Below, in pieces: positions 1 through 11,518 of a stretch of DNA of 64,000 bases. Below the pieces are notes generated by a model. The model did not search any database and was not told where the DNA came from. It saw nothing but the letters and a program-made list of their open reading frames with translations. The DNA is taken from NCBI RefSeq assembly GCF_035046485.1, contig NC_085137.1, forward strand, positions 250,641,233 to 250,705,232, in the 5' to 3' direction. Origin of the DNA: Aedes albopictus (taxonomy: Eukaryota > Arthropoda > Insecta > Diptera > Culicidae). Within the stretch, counting starts at the first letter, position 1. The number at the start of each line of letters is the position of its first letter. A program made the translations under genes and the position numbers.

Positions 1-2319
1 GTCTGCCATTTCATTTCCTTCAATGCCACAGTGACCTGGAACCCAGTATAAGTTTACTGAATTCCCTTGGCACAGCCTGCGCAGTGAAAGAATGCATTCC
101 CAGACAAGCTTTGAAGTACATTTGTAAGCGCACAATGTTTTTAGTGCAGCTTGACTATCTGAGAAAATACAAATATTTGCGTATCTGTATTTTCTCTCAA
201 GGCAGATATTTGCGCATTTCAAAATAGCAAGAATCTCTGCTTGAAACACCGTAGGATAGTGTCCCATCGCCACTGAAATTTGTATTCCAGGGCCGTAGAT
301 TCCCGCTCCCGTTTTTATTCCAACTTTTGAGCCATCTGTGAAGAATTTGATTGACCCTTGACGAACAGTGGGACCTCCGACTTCCCAATCTGCACGAGTT
401 GTTTCGTGCAACTTGTAAGGAACATCATGGTTCTCCACAGGTTTCATCCAGTCTTTAATCATTTTCATTACTGGCCTATTTTGGAAGTATTGTGAAATGC
501 TCAGGTGACCTACAAGATCACCTGGCATAAACATTTCAACTCGTTCAAGTCTCAGCAATTCCTTTTCTGCTTCTAATTGCACGTACTCGTGCAAAGGTAG
601 CAGATTGAGAATCGCATCTAAAGCTTTTGATGGAGTGCTTCGCATCGCTCCTGTAACAGCAATGGACGCAAGACGTTGAATTTTCGCAAGCTTTGTTTGT
701 GTGGTAGCCTCTTTCGTTTTTGGCCACCAGACAAACGAAGCATACGTCACTTTTGGGCGGATTATGGCAGTATAAATCCACATTATCATTTTTGGTTTCA
801 AGCCCCACTTCCTGCCAATAGTTTTGGAGCATAACCAGAACGCACTTGTTGCCTTACCGATCACGGACTCAATTTGAGCATTCCAGTTCAGTTTAGCATC
901 CAGTATCAAACCTAAGTATTTGACTCGATCACTAGGATGAATTTGTATCCCTCCAAGCCGAAAAGCTTTTAGGTTGATCTTCCTTCTCCTAGTGAAAGGG
1001 ACAATTACGGCTTTTGACGGGTTGATGCTAAGGCCCTCCTTAATACACCATGAATGTGTATAGTTTAGGGCCCTTTGCATTCTCTCCGAAACAGTTTCGT
1101 CATACTTTCCTCTCACTATTATGACTATATCGTCTGCAAAGCCCACAACTTCGAAACCTTTTTCCTTCAAGCTTCTTAGAAGATCGTCTACAACTAAGGA
1201 CCACAATAGTGGTGAGAGGACTCCTCCTTGAGGGCAACCTTTCGTTGCCCTTACTGTTATAGAAGAACTTCCCAGCTCAGAGGTGATTTCTCTTTTTGCA
1301 AGCACAGTATAAATCCAATGTATGATACATTGGTCGAAGTTTTTGTTCTCCATGGCACGCTTCATAGATGAATAGGAGGCATTATCAAATGCTCCTTCTA
1401 TGTCTAAAAAGGCGCATAGAGCTATTTCTTTTGCTGAAAACGTTTTTTCCACTTTTGTTACTAGCGAATGAAGTGCTGTAACCGTTGACTTACCAGATTG
1501 ATAAGCAAACTGGAAGTCAGATAGGGGATGGTCTTTTATGTAAGAAGAATTGATAAAATCCTTCAAAACCTTTTCCATAGTCTTCAACAAAACTGAAGAA
1601 AGACTAATTGGCCTGTATGCTTTGGGATGCGTCTTGTCTCGCTTCCCCTTTTTTGGTATAAAGATAACTTTTACAAGTCTCCATTTTGATGGAACGTAAT
1701 TCAATCTTAAACTAGCCTTGAACATCTCAATTAGTGATGGTACCAACACCGCTTCTCCATTTTGAATCAGTGCTGGAAATATTCCATCAACTCCTGCAGA
1801 TTTAAAAGGCTGAAAAGATCTAATTGCATTTTCCACTCTGGCCTTCGTGAAGATTTCATCAGCTAAATCTGAGGTGGTGTTTATTGTCCTAGTTGACTCC
1901 GAAGAGTTTATACTAGGACATCCTTCACCTTCCAGAGATATAGTATCATTGGAATCCACACTTAGAACCGAACCCGGAAAATGGGTTTCCATCATCAAAT
2001 CCAAAGTTTCACGAGGAGTTTTGGTAAAAGCTCCATCGTCGCGCTTCAGGTTTCCCAATTCATTTGAATGATCTTTTGCGAGCGTTTTCTGTAGTCTTGC
2101 AACTACAGGAGTGCTGTTTATGTTTTCACATGTCAGCATCCAAGACTTTCTTTTAGATTTTCGTATTTCGTTGTTGTACTCAGTCAGGGCTTTCCTGTAC
2201 TGAGTCCAATCTCCCGTTTGTTTCGCTCTATTGAACATTTTACGAGAAAATTTTCTAAGGCGATCCAGTTTAAAGTTCCACCATGGCACGTCTCTAGTAG
2301 AAGACGATTGTAATTTGTG
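1..2319 (-). CDS. LINE ORF2, RT-RNase H part, runs off left edge
   Basis: This is the reverse transcriptase and RNase H part of a non-LTR retrotransposon polyprotein. One minus frame stays open from the stop at 2320-2322 to base 1, about 773 codons. Reading downstream it shows a linker with VPWWN (near 2270-2290), then DEIFTKARVENAI, AYRPISLSSVLLKTMEKV (near 1565-1620), a KGCPQGGVLSPLLW block (near 1210-1255) and the catalytic GFADDI (1126-1143). The distal part has RNase H-like signatures, ending in GNEMAD at bases 1-18. RNase H after RT is known from the I, LOA/Loner and R1 groups; I cannot pick one. The endonuclease domain is missing, so the copy is 5'-truncated near 2305. No internal stop was seen where I translated it, so truncation looks recent. 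No start codon is assigned; the first Met codons lie inside the linker. Confidence 0.88.
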
Positions 2320-2495
2320 TTAATTCTGAATGTTGTAATTGGATACCATTTCTGTGAGACACTTGTTTAAAACTCAAAATGTGATTCTTCAGTGGTCAAT
2401 GATGTTTTTTCTGCGTTCTTTACTTACTCAGTTAATAACTTTACCAATTGCATTCGAATACCTATCGACCTATCGTGTGGTGAACGCGAAGGAAA

Positions 2496-2573
2496 AAAAA
2501 GGGGAATTGGACCCAACTACCCCAGGTATGGTCTTGCTAAAACGTGCGTGTTAACCGCTTAGACTACATGAGC
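2496..2573 (-). mobile_element. Degenerate tRNA-like SINE head
   Basis: Read on the minus strand, this segment resembles the tRNA-like 5' part of Feilai SINEs: GGCTCATGTAGTCTAAGCGG (A-box-like) and GGGTCCAATTCCCC (a degenerate B box). The body and tail are not recognisable, so it is an old or truncated copy. It lies beside the 5' breakpoint of the LINE at 1-2319. A true tRNA gene is unlikely because the cloverleaf and B box are poor. Confidence 0.4.
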
Positions 2574-2579
2574 CAGTTG

Positions 2580-3139
2580 CTAGTATGTTCCAGGTGAAAA
2601 TTAAATAGCTTCCATGACTTTCCCACGATACTATGAAAGCAACTTGATTGCACACTATACACCTAGAGGACTAACGGAACAGAAGAGAGCTCAATCAAAC
2701 GCGGATATTGCGTTTGATTGACACTTTGTAACACGCGGGCCGCCGTGCCGCCAGGTCTGAGCTGCATCACTGACTGACCGACTGCAGGCAACTTGAAATT
2801 ATTTTACACGCACCATCAGTCATTCTCGGACTCGGGCCTTTTGGGTCTCTTTGTGTGTTTCTCTGCTTCCTCGTCCGGAACGGAACCCAGATGAAATGCA
2901 GCCGTTACGCTCTGCGTTGATATATGTACCGAGTGGGTGCCAAAAAGTGCTTTCAAATTTGTACGAGTGCGAGAGCTGGTTTGGCCGGAAACTCGATTAT
3001 TGAGCATCAACCTGTTTCAGATGGCTTTTTTTTTGACTGACCAATACGATTACCAGACTTTCATTCTAATGTATCGAAATTCCGAATTCTACTAATCATT
3101 ACGATTAGACCGTATTTAATAAAAATCATCTCACCTTTG
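2580..3139. other. No gene seen; one perfect hairpin
   Basis: No supported gene. An 11-bp perfect inverted repeat (CAATCAAACGC, 2692-2702 and 2710-2720) with a 7-base loop is the only clear structure. Short frames here have no recognisable motifs. Confidence 0.5.
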
Positions 3140-3980
3140 TTATACCAATCGACTTGTTCTTTTAGAACACATTCCAAGGATTGCTTCAGAAATTTCAGGA
3201 AATTGTTCAGGATTTCCTCTAGAGATCTTTCCAGACGTATTTTCAAAGATTCCTCTGGAAAATCCTCCATAAATTTTCTCAGAAATTCATCCTAAACATC
3301 GAGAGTTTCTCCATGGTTGTTTAAAGAATTTTTTTCGGAAATTTTTCCTATGAGTCTCCACAGAAATTCCGTTGGAAAAATTTCGAGATTTTTTTCTAGG
3401 GATCATTACACAAGCTTAACATGCGTTTTTCATATATTTCCACAGAAACTCCGTAAGGAGTACGTACACAGATTGCTCCAGCTACACTTTCAGAAAACCC
3501 TTCAGGAATTTGTTTAAAAGGATTTTTTTTTCAGGATTATTAAAAAAACGATGATAGAGGTATTCACTAAACAGAATGAATTGCTGCGTAAGCTATGATT
3601 TTCTGCTTTATTTGAAATGTTTCATGATTTTTCGAATGAAATAATCAAAGATTGCCTTGGTGATAGCGATGTTTAATCAGTTTACGCTGTTTTAAGTGAA
3701 TACCCCTTGTAAACTTTACTATAAATACTACCAAGCGTAGAGTCAGTCCAGGTATTTCTTCAGGAAAATCTTCACAAATTCTTCCTAAATTTTCTTCAAG
3801 AATTTAGTATTTTTTCAGAGATTCATTGTACAGTACTTGGGGAGATTTCTGCATGGATCCTATTGGAGATTTCTTTGAAAATTTCTTCGAGGATTCACAT
3901 AGACATTCCTGCTCGAATTAGTTCGGAAATTCAGGGATTCTTCCATGAATACATCAGGAGGTTTCCTCAGAATACACAAG
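3140..3980 (-). repeat. Degenerate 12-mer array, pyrimidine polarity
   Basis: Loosely repeated units related to GGAATTCCTGGA and its variants. The plus strand carries the pyrimidine-rich polarity (TTCCTC, CAGGATTTC), so the purine-rich unit reads on the minus strand. The array is heavily mutated and is broken by a non-repeat stretch near 3540-3740. It is the same family as the arrays at 4.7-5.5, 8.7-9.3, 29-39.6, 47-47.9 and 49.7-51.6 kb. Confidence 0.6.
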
Positions 3981-4130
3981 TTTACAAAATAAAACGAAAG
4001 TCGTGAACTTCTGTCAACGACCAAAATTTTTGAAGCACAATTTAGTGGTGATTTCGAAACCGACCTTCAAAAAATTTAAAGTAGAACAGTTTTTGAGATT
4101 TAGTTCAATATCGAGTTTTGCAACTTTTCA
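3978..4130. repeat. Dispersed repeat shared with 51.0-51.16 kb
   Basis: The segment around CGAAAGTCGTGAACTTC and CGACCAAAATTTTTGAAGC matches the reverse complement of about 51010-51160, inside the 1.3-kb TIR element. It is an older copy of that family, or a module it acquired. I could not find clear ends. The following 4130-4660 contains no supported feature. Confidence 0.5.
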
Positions 4131-4659
4131 AAATATGTAATTTACTAAAATTCAAATATATTGCGTTTTGTTCAACCAATTTTAAATCTTTTTCCATAAA
4201 TTAAAAGCTGAATACAATACCATTCGGTCATCTGAATACAGGTTTTGCGTCAGATTGATGAAATTCAAGATATTGTCGAGTTTTAGGAACGATCTTCTTA
4301 AATTTAAGCAAAATTCCCTAATTTTTTTGAAGAAATGTATTTTTTTCAATGAGAAAAAAACCAACTTAAAAATTCTTTCTCGACGTTTATTTGACATATC
4401 ATATGTAGGCGAGTTACAGTAAAAAATTCAGCTCAATCGGAGCATTGATTACGGAGAATGAGGTGTGTGAAGTGAGCGACGTTGCTTAAAAATAGAACAA
4501 AAATCGATTTCAAATCATCAACCTTGTATGGAAAGTCGAAAAATTTTCCGCTCTACTGTAATTTTTTTCCTTCGCGTTTTCGAACTCAGGGTATGATTCT
4601 ACACCAAAAATGATCATCAGCTTACCGAGTTCAAAAATGCTGTAAACTAGTGATATTAG

Positions 4660-5460
4660 AGTTTCGTTCAGGGATTCAGGCATTTCTTCAAAATTTCTTC
4701 CATTGAATTTTTCAGATGTTCGTCCAAATTCTTTTTTTTTTCTTCGGAAACGCTTTCGAAAGTTTTCCCCACAAATTTCTTACAACGATTTTTTGTTAAG
4801 AAATTGCTCCTGCGTTTCCGGTATAAATGTCTCCGGACATTCCTTTATAGATTCGTGCAGGAATTGCTCCGGATGTAAATCCAGGGATTTTCCAGAAGTT
4901 CTTCCAGAAATTGCACAAAAAATTCTGCAAGAGTTTGAATTGCAATTTTTGAAAGAATCCGTGAAAAAATGTTTTGAAAAATCTCTGTAAAATTGTCCAA
5001 AGGAATCCCATGAAAAACTTATGCAGATTCCCGTAAGAAATTCTCAGAAACAAACAAACATATCCGTAATTAATTAATTTTTATAGCTATATCTAGGGTA
5101 TTCCTGAAATAAGTTCTTAAAATACCTCCTTGATTCTTAGAAACTTCCGAGAAACTTCTAGAGGAACTTTGAAAGAGATTCCAACCAAAAAAAAGCTTGA
5201 GCATTTTTTGGAGGGATTTCTGGAGAAATCCATGAAGAAACTTCTGGAGGAAAAAAAATTGGAAAATTATCTGAAGGAATCCACGCAAAAACTTTTGAAA
5301 ACTCCTCTGGGAGAATTCTCAGAAAAAAAATTTCAATATCTGAAACAGATTAGTACACCTGGAAATTTCAGAAGGAAATCCTACAAAATCAAAAATAAAC
5401 CTGGGGAAATGCATTGGAGAACTACTGAAGGATTTAAAACTGAACTTTGAACTTAACACT
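4660..5460. repeat. 12-mer arrays with opposite polarity around ~5.08 kb
   Basis: From 4660 to about 5050 the plus strand is pyrimidine-polar (ATTTCTTCC, TTCCAGAAATTGC). From about 5110 to 5460 it is purine-polar (GGAGAAATCC, CTGGAGGAAA). The spacer between is only about 60 bp of AT-rich DNA. Because the unit is 12 bp, frames stay open through it; the 95- to 106-codon frames here are by-products. Confidence 0.6.
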
Positions 5461-5989
5461 TAAAACTTTGAACGAATCTTTGAAAAAAAAACCCAAATTA
5501 ATCCACCTAGAGGTGATAGTGCCTTTCTCGTCGTATATGTTCTCACGATCTTTCCGTCGACGTAAGTCAAAGTGTTCTTGAATTCTGATATTTTTTAAGA
5601 CAAGTAAGCATTTTATCAAAGCCATCATTGAATTGACTTAAAACCTATTGATGGCACATAGGTATTCCGACGTTGTGTTCAGCGTATAAGCAGAGCTGAA
5701 TAATATCAGATTTCTAAGTTGACTGCTTGAGTACCTTCACTAACATTGGGAGCTGATCAATATCAAGACGATACTAACAAGCAAAGATTTAACTTTTGAC
5801 ACAATCACAGATCACTTTGCGATCTTCTATAAAGTTTTTTTTCTGCACATTCTAGATTATATTTCATTGACCGTTGAAAACAAGAACGTAGTGAGTATAG
5901 TGAGACGTTTGTTTGTATATGGGTTTAATATGTCAAGATTTTGTTCTCTTACACATATTTATCGCTTGCATTGATTTTATTTACTTTCG

Positions 5990-8370
5990 TAGTTCCGGCG
6001 AAGCATCAAACGCTGGTTGTGCAACCCTAGCGGTAGTCTCTAATGTGGTATGAGCCTATTTTCTAGTTAACCGTTCCTCAGGTTATTAAAAAGCCGTGAT
6101 GTGGTGTGTCGCATGGTACATTTGGTTACTTTCCGGAACAGGTTCCGGAGCACCACTGGATCTCCAAATATAGTCTGAGGCAATATCACTGCTAACGTAT
6201 ATTAGGTTACCTAAAAAACACGATTTGATTTATCTTATGCATGGGTACAGATCACTTTTACATTTGACCACTTCCAGTGGGACACCCAGAACTAGTTTCG
6301 GGACACTACCGGTTGTCTAAAATATGGTCTGAGGTTCTTACGAATCGATCATCGTGTTATCAAAAAAGGGTCTCCAGTTGGCCTAGTGGTTAAGGCTATG
6401 AATCGCCAATCTGGAAACGGCGGGTTTGATTTCCGTTCCGGTCCGGAACATTTTCTCGACTTTCTGGGCATAGTATATCATTGTACTTGCCTCACAATAG
6501 ACAGATTCATGCAATGGCAGGCAAAGAAAACCCTTCAATTAATAACTGTGTAAGTGCACAAAGAACACTAAGTTGAAGAGAGACAGGCCAAGTTCCAATG
6601 CGAACGTCGAGCCATAAAGAAGCAGCAGTTATCAAAAAAGCTGCTATATGATGTACTGTCAAACCCCGCGTATTCATCACTCTTTAATACGACACTTTTT
6701 AATTTGTATCCCGCTTATTCGAAATTTGTTGAATTAAAAAATGATCAAATGTCACAGTGTAACACACTGTAAATACGAATGATACGATATTGTGATGCTA
6801 CTCACACCCGAAGCTGCTACTTCCGAAAGTTCTAATTTGGTGCTTTCCGACACCTGATCCGTTTGGTGATCAACCGCAGTGAACCTCGGAAGCCAACAAT
6901 CGTAAAATGAACAAGCTATCAATTCGTACCACCACAATATCTGTAAGATTTGTGTTCAAAAACAAATCATACAATCTAAACAAAACTAAAATAGAGTTAG
7001 TTTATCGAATTAAAAGTTTATCCAGGTAATTTGACAGCAATCATTGTCGAATTAGCGTGGTTTTATGGTACGACACGCATGGGTATGGTCCAATTTCACA
7101 TTTACCACTTTCGGTTCACATTTTACCACATACCGATTATCCCTGATGTGGTCTTAGACTATAGTTTCATGAAAATTATCAATCAGTTTTTTTTCTAAAA
7201 AGTCGCAAATTGATGTAATGCATGTATGGGTTTGGTTCATTTGTGCATTTCGCCAGTTCCGGCAAAGCACTCGGATCTGGTTCAAGAACACTACTAATCA
7301 GAGACTATTTTCTTGCTGACCATTCTTCGCGTTGTCGAAGAAGCCGTTATTTAATGTGCTGCGTGTATGCGTTTGGATCTTTTCTACATTTGACCACTTC
7401 CGTCGGGGCACCTGGAACCGGTTTCGGCATACTATTGATTACCTAAAAAGTCGAATTTATGGGTTTGGTTCTCCTTTACCACTTCCGATGGGGCAACCGT
7501 AATCGGTTGCGGAACACTACCGGTTGTCCCCAATATGGCCGGAAACTTTTTTTGCCTAATCAAGAGGCCAAAAAATCCGCGAATTGATGTGTCGCTTGCA
7601 CGGGTTTGGTTCCCTTTTATAGTTGGCCATTTCCAGTGGGACACCCGGAACCGGTTCCGGATCACAACCGATTCAGATATGTTCTGAAAATATTTTCCTG
7701 CTTACTGTTCATCAGGATATCAAAAAAGCCACTATTTGATATGTCGCTTGCATGGGTTTAATTAACTTTTATACTTTTCCATCTCCGGCGGAACATCTGG
7801 AACCGGTTCCGATATGGTCTGAGAATGCTTTCCTGCTTACTGTTCATCAGGTTATCGAAAAAGCTGCGGTTTGATATGTCGCATGCATGGTTTTAGTTCA
7901 ATTTTATATTTGGCCACTTCCGATGGGACACCCGGAACCGGTTCCAGGACACAACCGGTTCAGATATGGTCTGAGAATATTATCCTGCTTACTGTTCATC
8001 AGGATATCGAAAAAGCCACTATTTGATATGTCGCATGCATTGTTTTAGTTAACTTTTATACTTGGCCACTTCCGGCGGGACATTTGCAACCGGTTCCGGA
8101 ACACTACCGGTTCCGATATGGTCTGACAATGTTTTCCTGCTTACTGTTCATCATGTTATCGAAAAAGCCGCGGTTTGATATGTCGCAAGCATTGGTTTGA
8201 TTCACTTTTATGTTTGATCACTTCCGGCGGGACACCCGGACCCGGAACCGGTAACACTACCGATTCAGATATGGTCTGAGACTATTTTTCTGTTTATCAT
8301 TCATCAAGTTATCGAAAATGCCGTAGCTTGATGTGCCGCATGGATGGGTTTGTAGCGTTTTCATATCTGG
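5990..8370 (+). repeat. ~150-bp tandem repeats (CCGGAACCGGTTCCGG type)
   Basis: Repeated units share GGCCACTTCCGG, GGAACCGGTTCCGGAACAC, GATATGGTCTGAGA, a CTGCTTACTGTTCATCAGG block, GTTATCGAAAAAGCC and GTCGCATGCATGGGTTTGGTT. The GCATGGGT-like mark recurs near 7598, 7745, 7880, 8032, 8185 and 8341, giving a spacing of about 135-155 bp. CCGGAACCGGTTCCGG is itself palindromic. Early units (5990-7400) are more diverged than late ones. A SINE interrupts the array at 6369-6627. Confidence 0.75.
6369..6627 (+). mobile_element. Feilai-like tRNA-derived SINE with 13-bp TSD
   Basis: A tRNA-related SINE with an A-box region CCTAGTGGTTAAGGC and B-box-like GGGTTTGATTTCC. The body contains CATTGTACTTGCCTCACAAT, GCAATGGCAGGCAAAG and GAGCCATAAAGAAG. 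GTTATCAAAAAAG (13 bp) occurs immediately before (6356-6368) and after (6628-6640). The target is a ~150-bp repeat unit whose normal sequence is GTTATCGAAAAAGCC, so the duplicated site can be recognised. It is the same family as 59922-60193. Confidence 0.85.
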
Positions 8371-8540
8371 CCCCTTCCTGGGGTACCGGTCCGGAACACC
8401 TAAATGGCCATAACTCCGGAACGGCTGGACCGATCTGAACCATTTTCAATAGGAAACAATGGGACCAGATTCCGCGTCGAATGAACCGTCGGTCATTAAA
8501 ATCGGTTGAGGTTTACTGCCAAAAAGTGATGTGAGTTTTT

Positions 8541-8588
8541 TTTGTACACATACACACATACACACACACACACATACACACACACAGA
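8541..8588. repeat. CA/TACA microsatellite
   Basis: A run of ACACAC and TACACA in the 3' part of the satellite-bearing element. A similar run occupies the same place in the 61.3-kb copy (about 61288-61318), and an inverted, expanded form lies at 12150-12200. It is therefore an inherited part of the element. Confidence 0.75.
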
Positions 8589-8716
8589 CATCACCTCAAT
8601 TCGTCGAGCTGAGTCGATTGGTATATAAGACTTGACCCCTCCGGAGGCTCTATCAAATTTTCGTTTTTGGAGTGAACATATAGCCTTTCGGTACACCTTG
8701 GTGCACGAGAAAGGCA

Positions 8717-9340
8717 AAAATACAGGAGTTGCTGAGAGAATCTTTGGAGAAACTCCTAAAAAATCTGGAATAATCCTTGAAAAACGGTCTGAATAAATCC
8801 TTTGCTAGCTCTGAACGAGTACTTGCAAAAGTTTATGGCGAAACGCCTGGAGGAATTTTCAGAATATATTTCAAAAATTTCCTAGGGGATTTTCAAAATT
8901 TCCGAGTTTCTGAAAAATATAGGCATTTCATAAGGAATCTTTAGATATCTGTAAAAAAATTTCCCCAAAGTTGTATCTGTTGCAGCAATGTTTGAAGGAT
9001 ATCCTGCAAATTCCCCCTAAAGGAATTTCAAACTTTTTAAGGAATTTCGAGAAAAACTCCTGGAGAGTATCAAAAGAAAAACTCCTGCAGTGAACTCTGA
9101 CAAAATTCCATCAAAAATGTTTGAAAAACTACATGATGGAATATATGCACAAACTTCTGTAACAGTCCTTAGAGGAATTCCTTATAAAATCTTTGAAAGA
9201 ACCCTAGGAGGAATTTCTTGAAAACTCCCAAAGAAGACCCTATGAAATTTCCTGTAAAAAATTCTAAACGAATATAAGGAGAAATCCCTGGAGTAATCTG
9301 AAAAAAATTGGTCCCGAGTTCATGAAAACGTAAAAAAACT
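8717..9340 (+). repeat. Degenerate 12-mer array, purine polarity
   Basis: Diverged units such as GGAGAAACTCCT, GGAATTTC and CTTGGAGAA in purine polarity on the plus strand. This continues the polarity seen at 5110-5460, on the other side of the 3.2-kb element. There is no coding evidence. Confidence 0.55.
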
Positions 9341-9358
9341 AATATATTTGCATATTTT

Positions 9359-9637
9359 CCTCCTCTTCTTGGCGTAACGTCCTCACTGGGACAAAGCCTG
9401 CTTCTCAGCTTAGTGTTCTATGAGCACTTCCACAGTTATTAACTGAGAGCTTCCTCTGCCAATGACCATTTTTGCATGTGTATATCGTGTGGCAGGCACG
9501 AAGATACTCTATGCCCAAGGAAGTCAAGGAAATTTCCTTTACGAAAAGATCCTGGACCGACCGGGAATCGAACCCGTCACCCTCAGCATGGTCATGCTGA
9601 ATACCCGTGCGTTTACCGCCTCGGCTATATGGGCCCT
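9359..9637 (-). mobile_element. Feilai SINE with 14-bp TSD
   Basis: On the minus strand it starts GGGCCCATATAGCCGAGGCG, has B box GGTTCGATTCCC, and continues into CCTTGGGCATAGAGTATCTT and GAACACTAAGCTGAGAAGC, ending CGCCAAGAAGAGG. These are typical of the Feilai tRNA-related SINE of Aedes. The direct repeat TATTTGCATATTTT flanks it (9345-9358 and 9638-9651). The intact promoter boxes suggest a fairly young insertion. Confidence 0.9.
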
Positions 9638-9659
9638 TATTTGCATATTTTATAGTACT

Positions 9660-9663
9660 AACT

Positions 9664-9731
<68 letters not shown>

Positions 9732-9900
9732 AAAGCTATTGAATTTTAGTTTTCAGGAAAAATACGTTAAAGGGGTTAAAATGTAAAGAGTACTATAAAA
9801 TATTTGCATATTTTATAGTACTCTTTACATTTTAACCCCTTTAACGTATTTTTCCTGAAAACTAAAATTCAATAGCTTTCAAACAAAAAAAAAAAGAAGT
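9660..9900. repeat. Poly-T run and perfect 70-bp palindrome
   Basis: A run of about 65 T (9666-9730) is followed by an inverted repeat with arms 9731-9800 and 9811-9880, identical over 70 bp, and a 10-bp loop. Outside the arms, the poly-T and the preceding AACTTC pair with the AC-interrupted poly-A and GAAGTT to the right, so the arms extend further imperfectly. The loop-side sequence TATTTGCATATTTTATAG also occurs at 9638-9655. It could be a foldback MITE or a replication or assembly fold-back. Confidence 0.8.
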
Positions 9901-10197
9901 TTAAAATCGGTCAAATGGTTCAAAAGTAACGATTTTTTGAAAAATTTTAGTTTTGAAAAACCTTGGTTTTTTGGACCACCCTATTTGAAAATTGGTCACC
10001 CTAATGACGAAATAAAAAATACGGGTCTAATTATTTCCGAAGAACTACAAGCCCACCAAGTTTCACGACAATCGGAGATGCACTATATCGTTTTTCTATG
10101 GAATGGCTGTATACATATATGGACAAGAATGCATTCTACAGGGAGCCTTTGGAGGAATTCTTGCTGAAATCATTCTAGGAATTACTGTGACTATCTT
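9901..10197. other. No gene seen
   Basis: AT-rich sequence with a phrase (ATTGGTCACCCTAATGACG) that looks repeat-derived. I see no motif supporting a gene. The short open frames on both strands overlap each other and lack recognisable domains. Confidence 0.4.
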
Positions 10198-10821
10198 CCC
10201 AGCCAACCACATATCGTAAATCATTGTGTGGAAAAAATCGTATATTTTCATATATTGAATCAGAATTGTATAATAATATGTATATTTGTTGACAATGATT
10301 GCGTAATTTCGCATTTTATGCCAAATGCAATTTCAATTGCGATTTGGTTTCATTTAGTCGTCTCCGATCGTAAAAGGTGCGAGATACTATCGGTAGGATC
10401 GCACAGAATCGGATAGAATCGTGAAAAAAAAAACATACATTCTAAGTGTCAAGCTGCAAGTTCGCTAGCATCGTATATATGATTTCTTTGAATCGTGGAA
10501 ATCATCGCTTCATATCGTATATGAATCTGCTAAATCGTGCTTGCTACCTAAAGGTATGATGAAAATCGGTGAAATCGTATACAACTATAACAATGTTGTA
10601 TATTGATCGTTTGCGTCATACTTGCGTCGCATACGAAGTGAATGAAATCGTAGATATCGTATATTCATTTTTACTGTCGTATTTGATTGTCAATGCACTT
10701 TTAATAGTCGAATCTTAATCTCGGAAATCGTAAATGATTTTTTGCAATTTCTCATCGTAATAGGCTGTTTTACCTCACGCAAATATGACAGGAAAAGGCC
10801 TACTTTCCCACACCAAATTAA

Positions 10822-10883
10822 CAGTGCTGTAATGGTTCATTACAGCACTGATTTGCGTTGCGTAATGAACCATTACAGCACTG
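10822..10883. repeat. Overlapping hairpins, GTGCTGTAATGG motif
   Basis: 22-bp arms (10822-10843 and 10862-10883) are perfect inverted copies of CAGTGCTGTAATGGTTCATT plus AC. The first arm can also fold with the AGCACTG that follows it, so alternative hairpins compete. It lies inside the CCCAGCCA-ended element. Confidence 0.75.
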
Positions 10884-11067
10884 TTTTCAGTTTTGGTCAA
10901 CTTCTTGATGCTTTCTGGACGCAGTTTTGAAAAATTGTGACAACTGCACAGTATAACCTGTTATGTTCAGATTTTCTTAAACATGGCTATGAACATCAGT
11001 GCGCAGTTTGATGAAAAAGTTTTGTTAAAAACTATCCTCAAGGGTAATTTATGAAATTGCAAAAAAC

Positions 11068-11210
11068 ATTGTACGCAACTCGGTGCAGAACTCGATTTTT
11101 CCAGCACTCGTCGTAATTATCCAACTCGGCAAGCCTCGTTGGATAAATGTACGACTCGTGCTGTAAAAATCGTCTTTCTGCACCTTGTTGCGTAAACTAC
11201 TATTGTTTAC
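11068..11210. repeat. Imperfect foldback repeat, about 140 bp
   Basis: The left half (CGCAACTCGGTGCAGAACTC, CGATTTTTCCAGCAC, TATCCAAC) is matched in reverse by the right half (GTTGGATAAATG, GTGCTGTAAAAATCG, TTCTGCACCTTGTTGCG). This is a small MITE-like palindrome nested in the CCCAGCCA-ended element. Confidence 0.65.
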
Positions 11211-11518
11211 ATATTTGTATGCTGGAGAAAAAGAAAAAAAGGTATTCATCACAGATTTGTATTTTTGTTGTTGTTGACACATTCCAACCATGGTAGCAAT
11301 TATTTCAACCAAATATATAGGTTTTCATACTAGCAGATGACTTACAATAAGTGATGTATAGATTCCAACAATGGTGTGAATTCCGGGCCTCTTGCACGGC
11401 ACCACTTTTGGTGCCACTCAATGCACAACAACAATGCTCCCGTCACAAGTCTCGCACCGTATCATGCTCATTTTTATTCATTTCATGCCATTCATTTTGA
11501 TCTCTCTATTTTCAACTT

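Larger units (their letters stand above)
5497..8716 (+). mobile_element. Satellite-bearing element with GCCTTTCTCGT inverted ends
   Basis: The left end reads TTAATCCACCTAGAGGTGAT then GTGCCTTTCTCG. The right end reads GTGCACGAGAAAGGCAAAA (8699-8717), giving inverted termini around GCCTTTCTCGT. The interior is a tandem array of ~150-bp units. Its 3' part has a CATAACTCCGGAACGGCTGG block, a CA-rich microsatellite and CACCTCAATTCGTCGAGCTG. The same order recurs at 59.5-61.4 kb, and the 3' end alone recurs inverted at 12.0-12.4 kb, so this is a dispersed unit. It carries no transposase. Purine-polar 12-mer array lies on both sides, so it appears to have landed inside one. TSDs were not resolved. 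Confidence 0.65.

Noticed and set aside
5990..8370. CRISPR array
   Set aside because: Units are ~150 bp contiguous tandem repeats without unique spacers of constant length, in a eukaryotic context.
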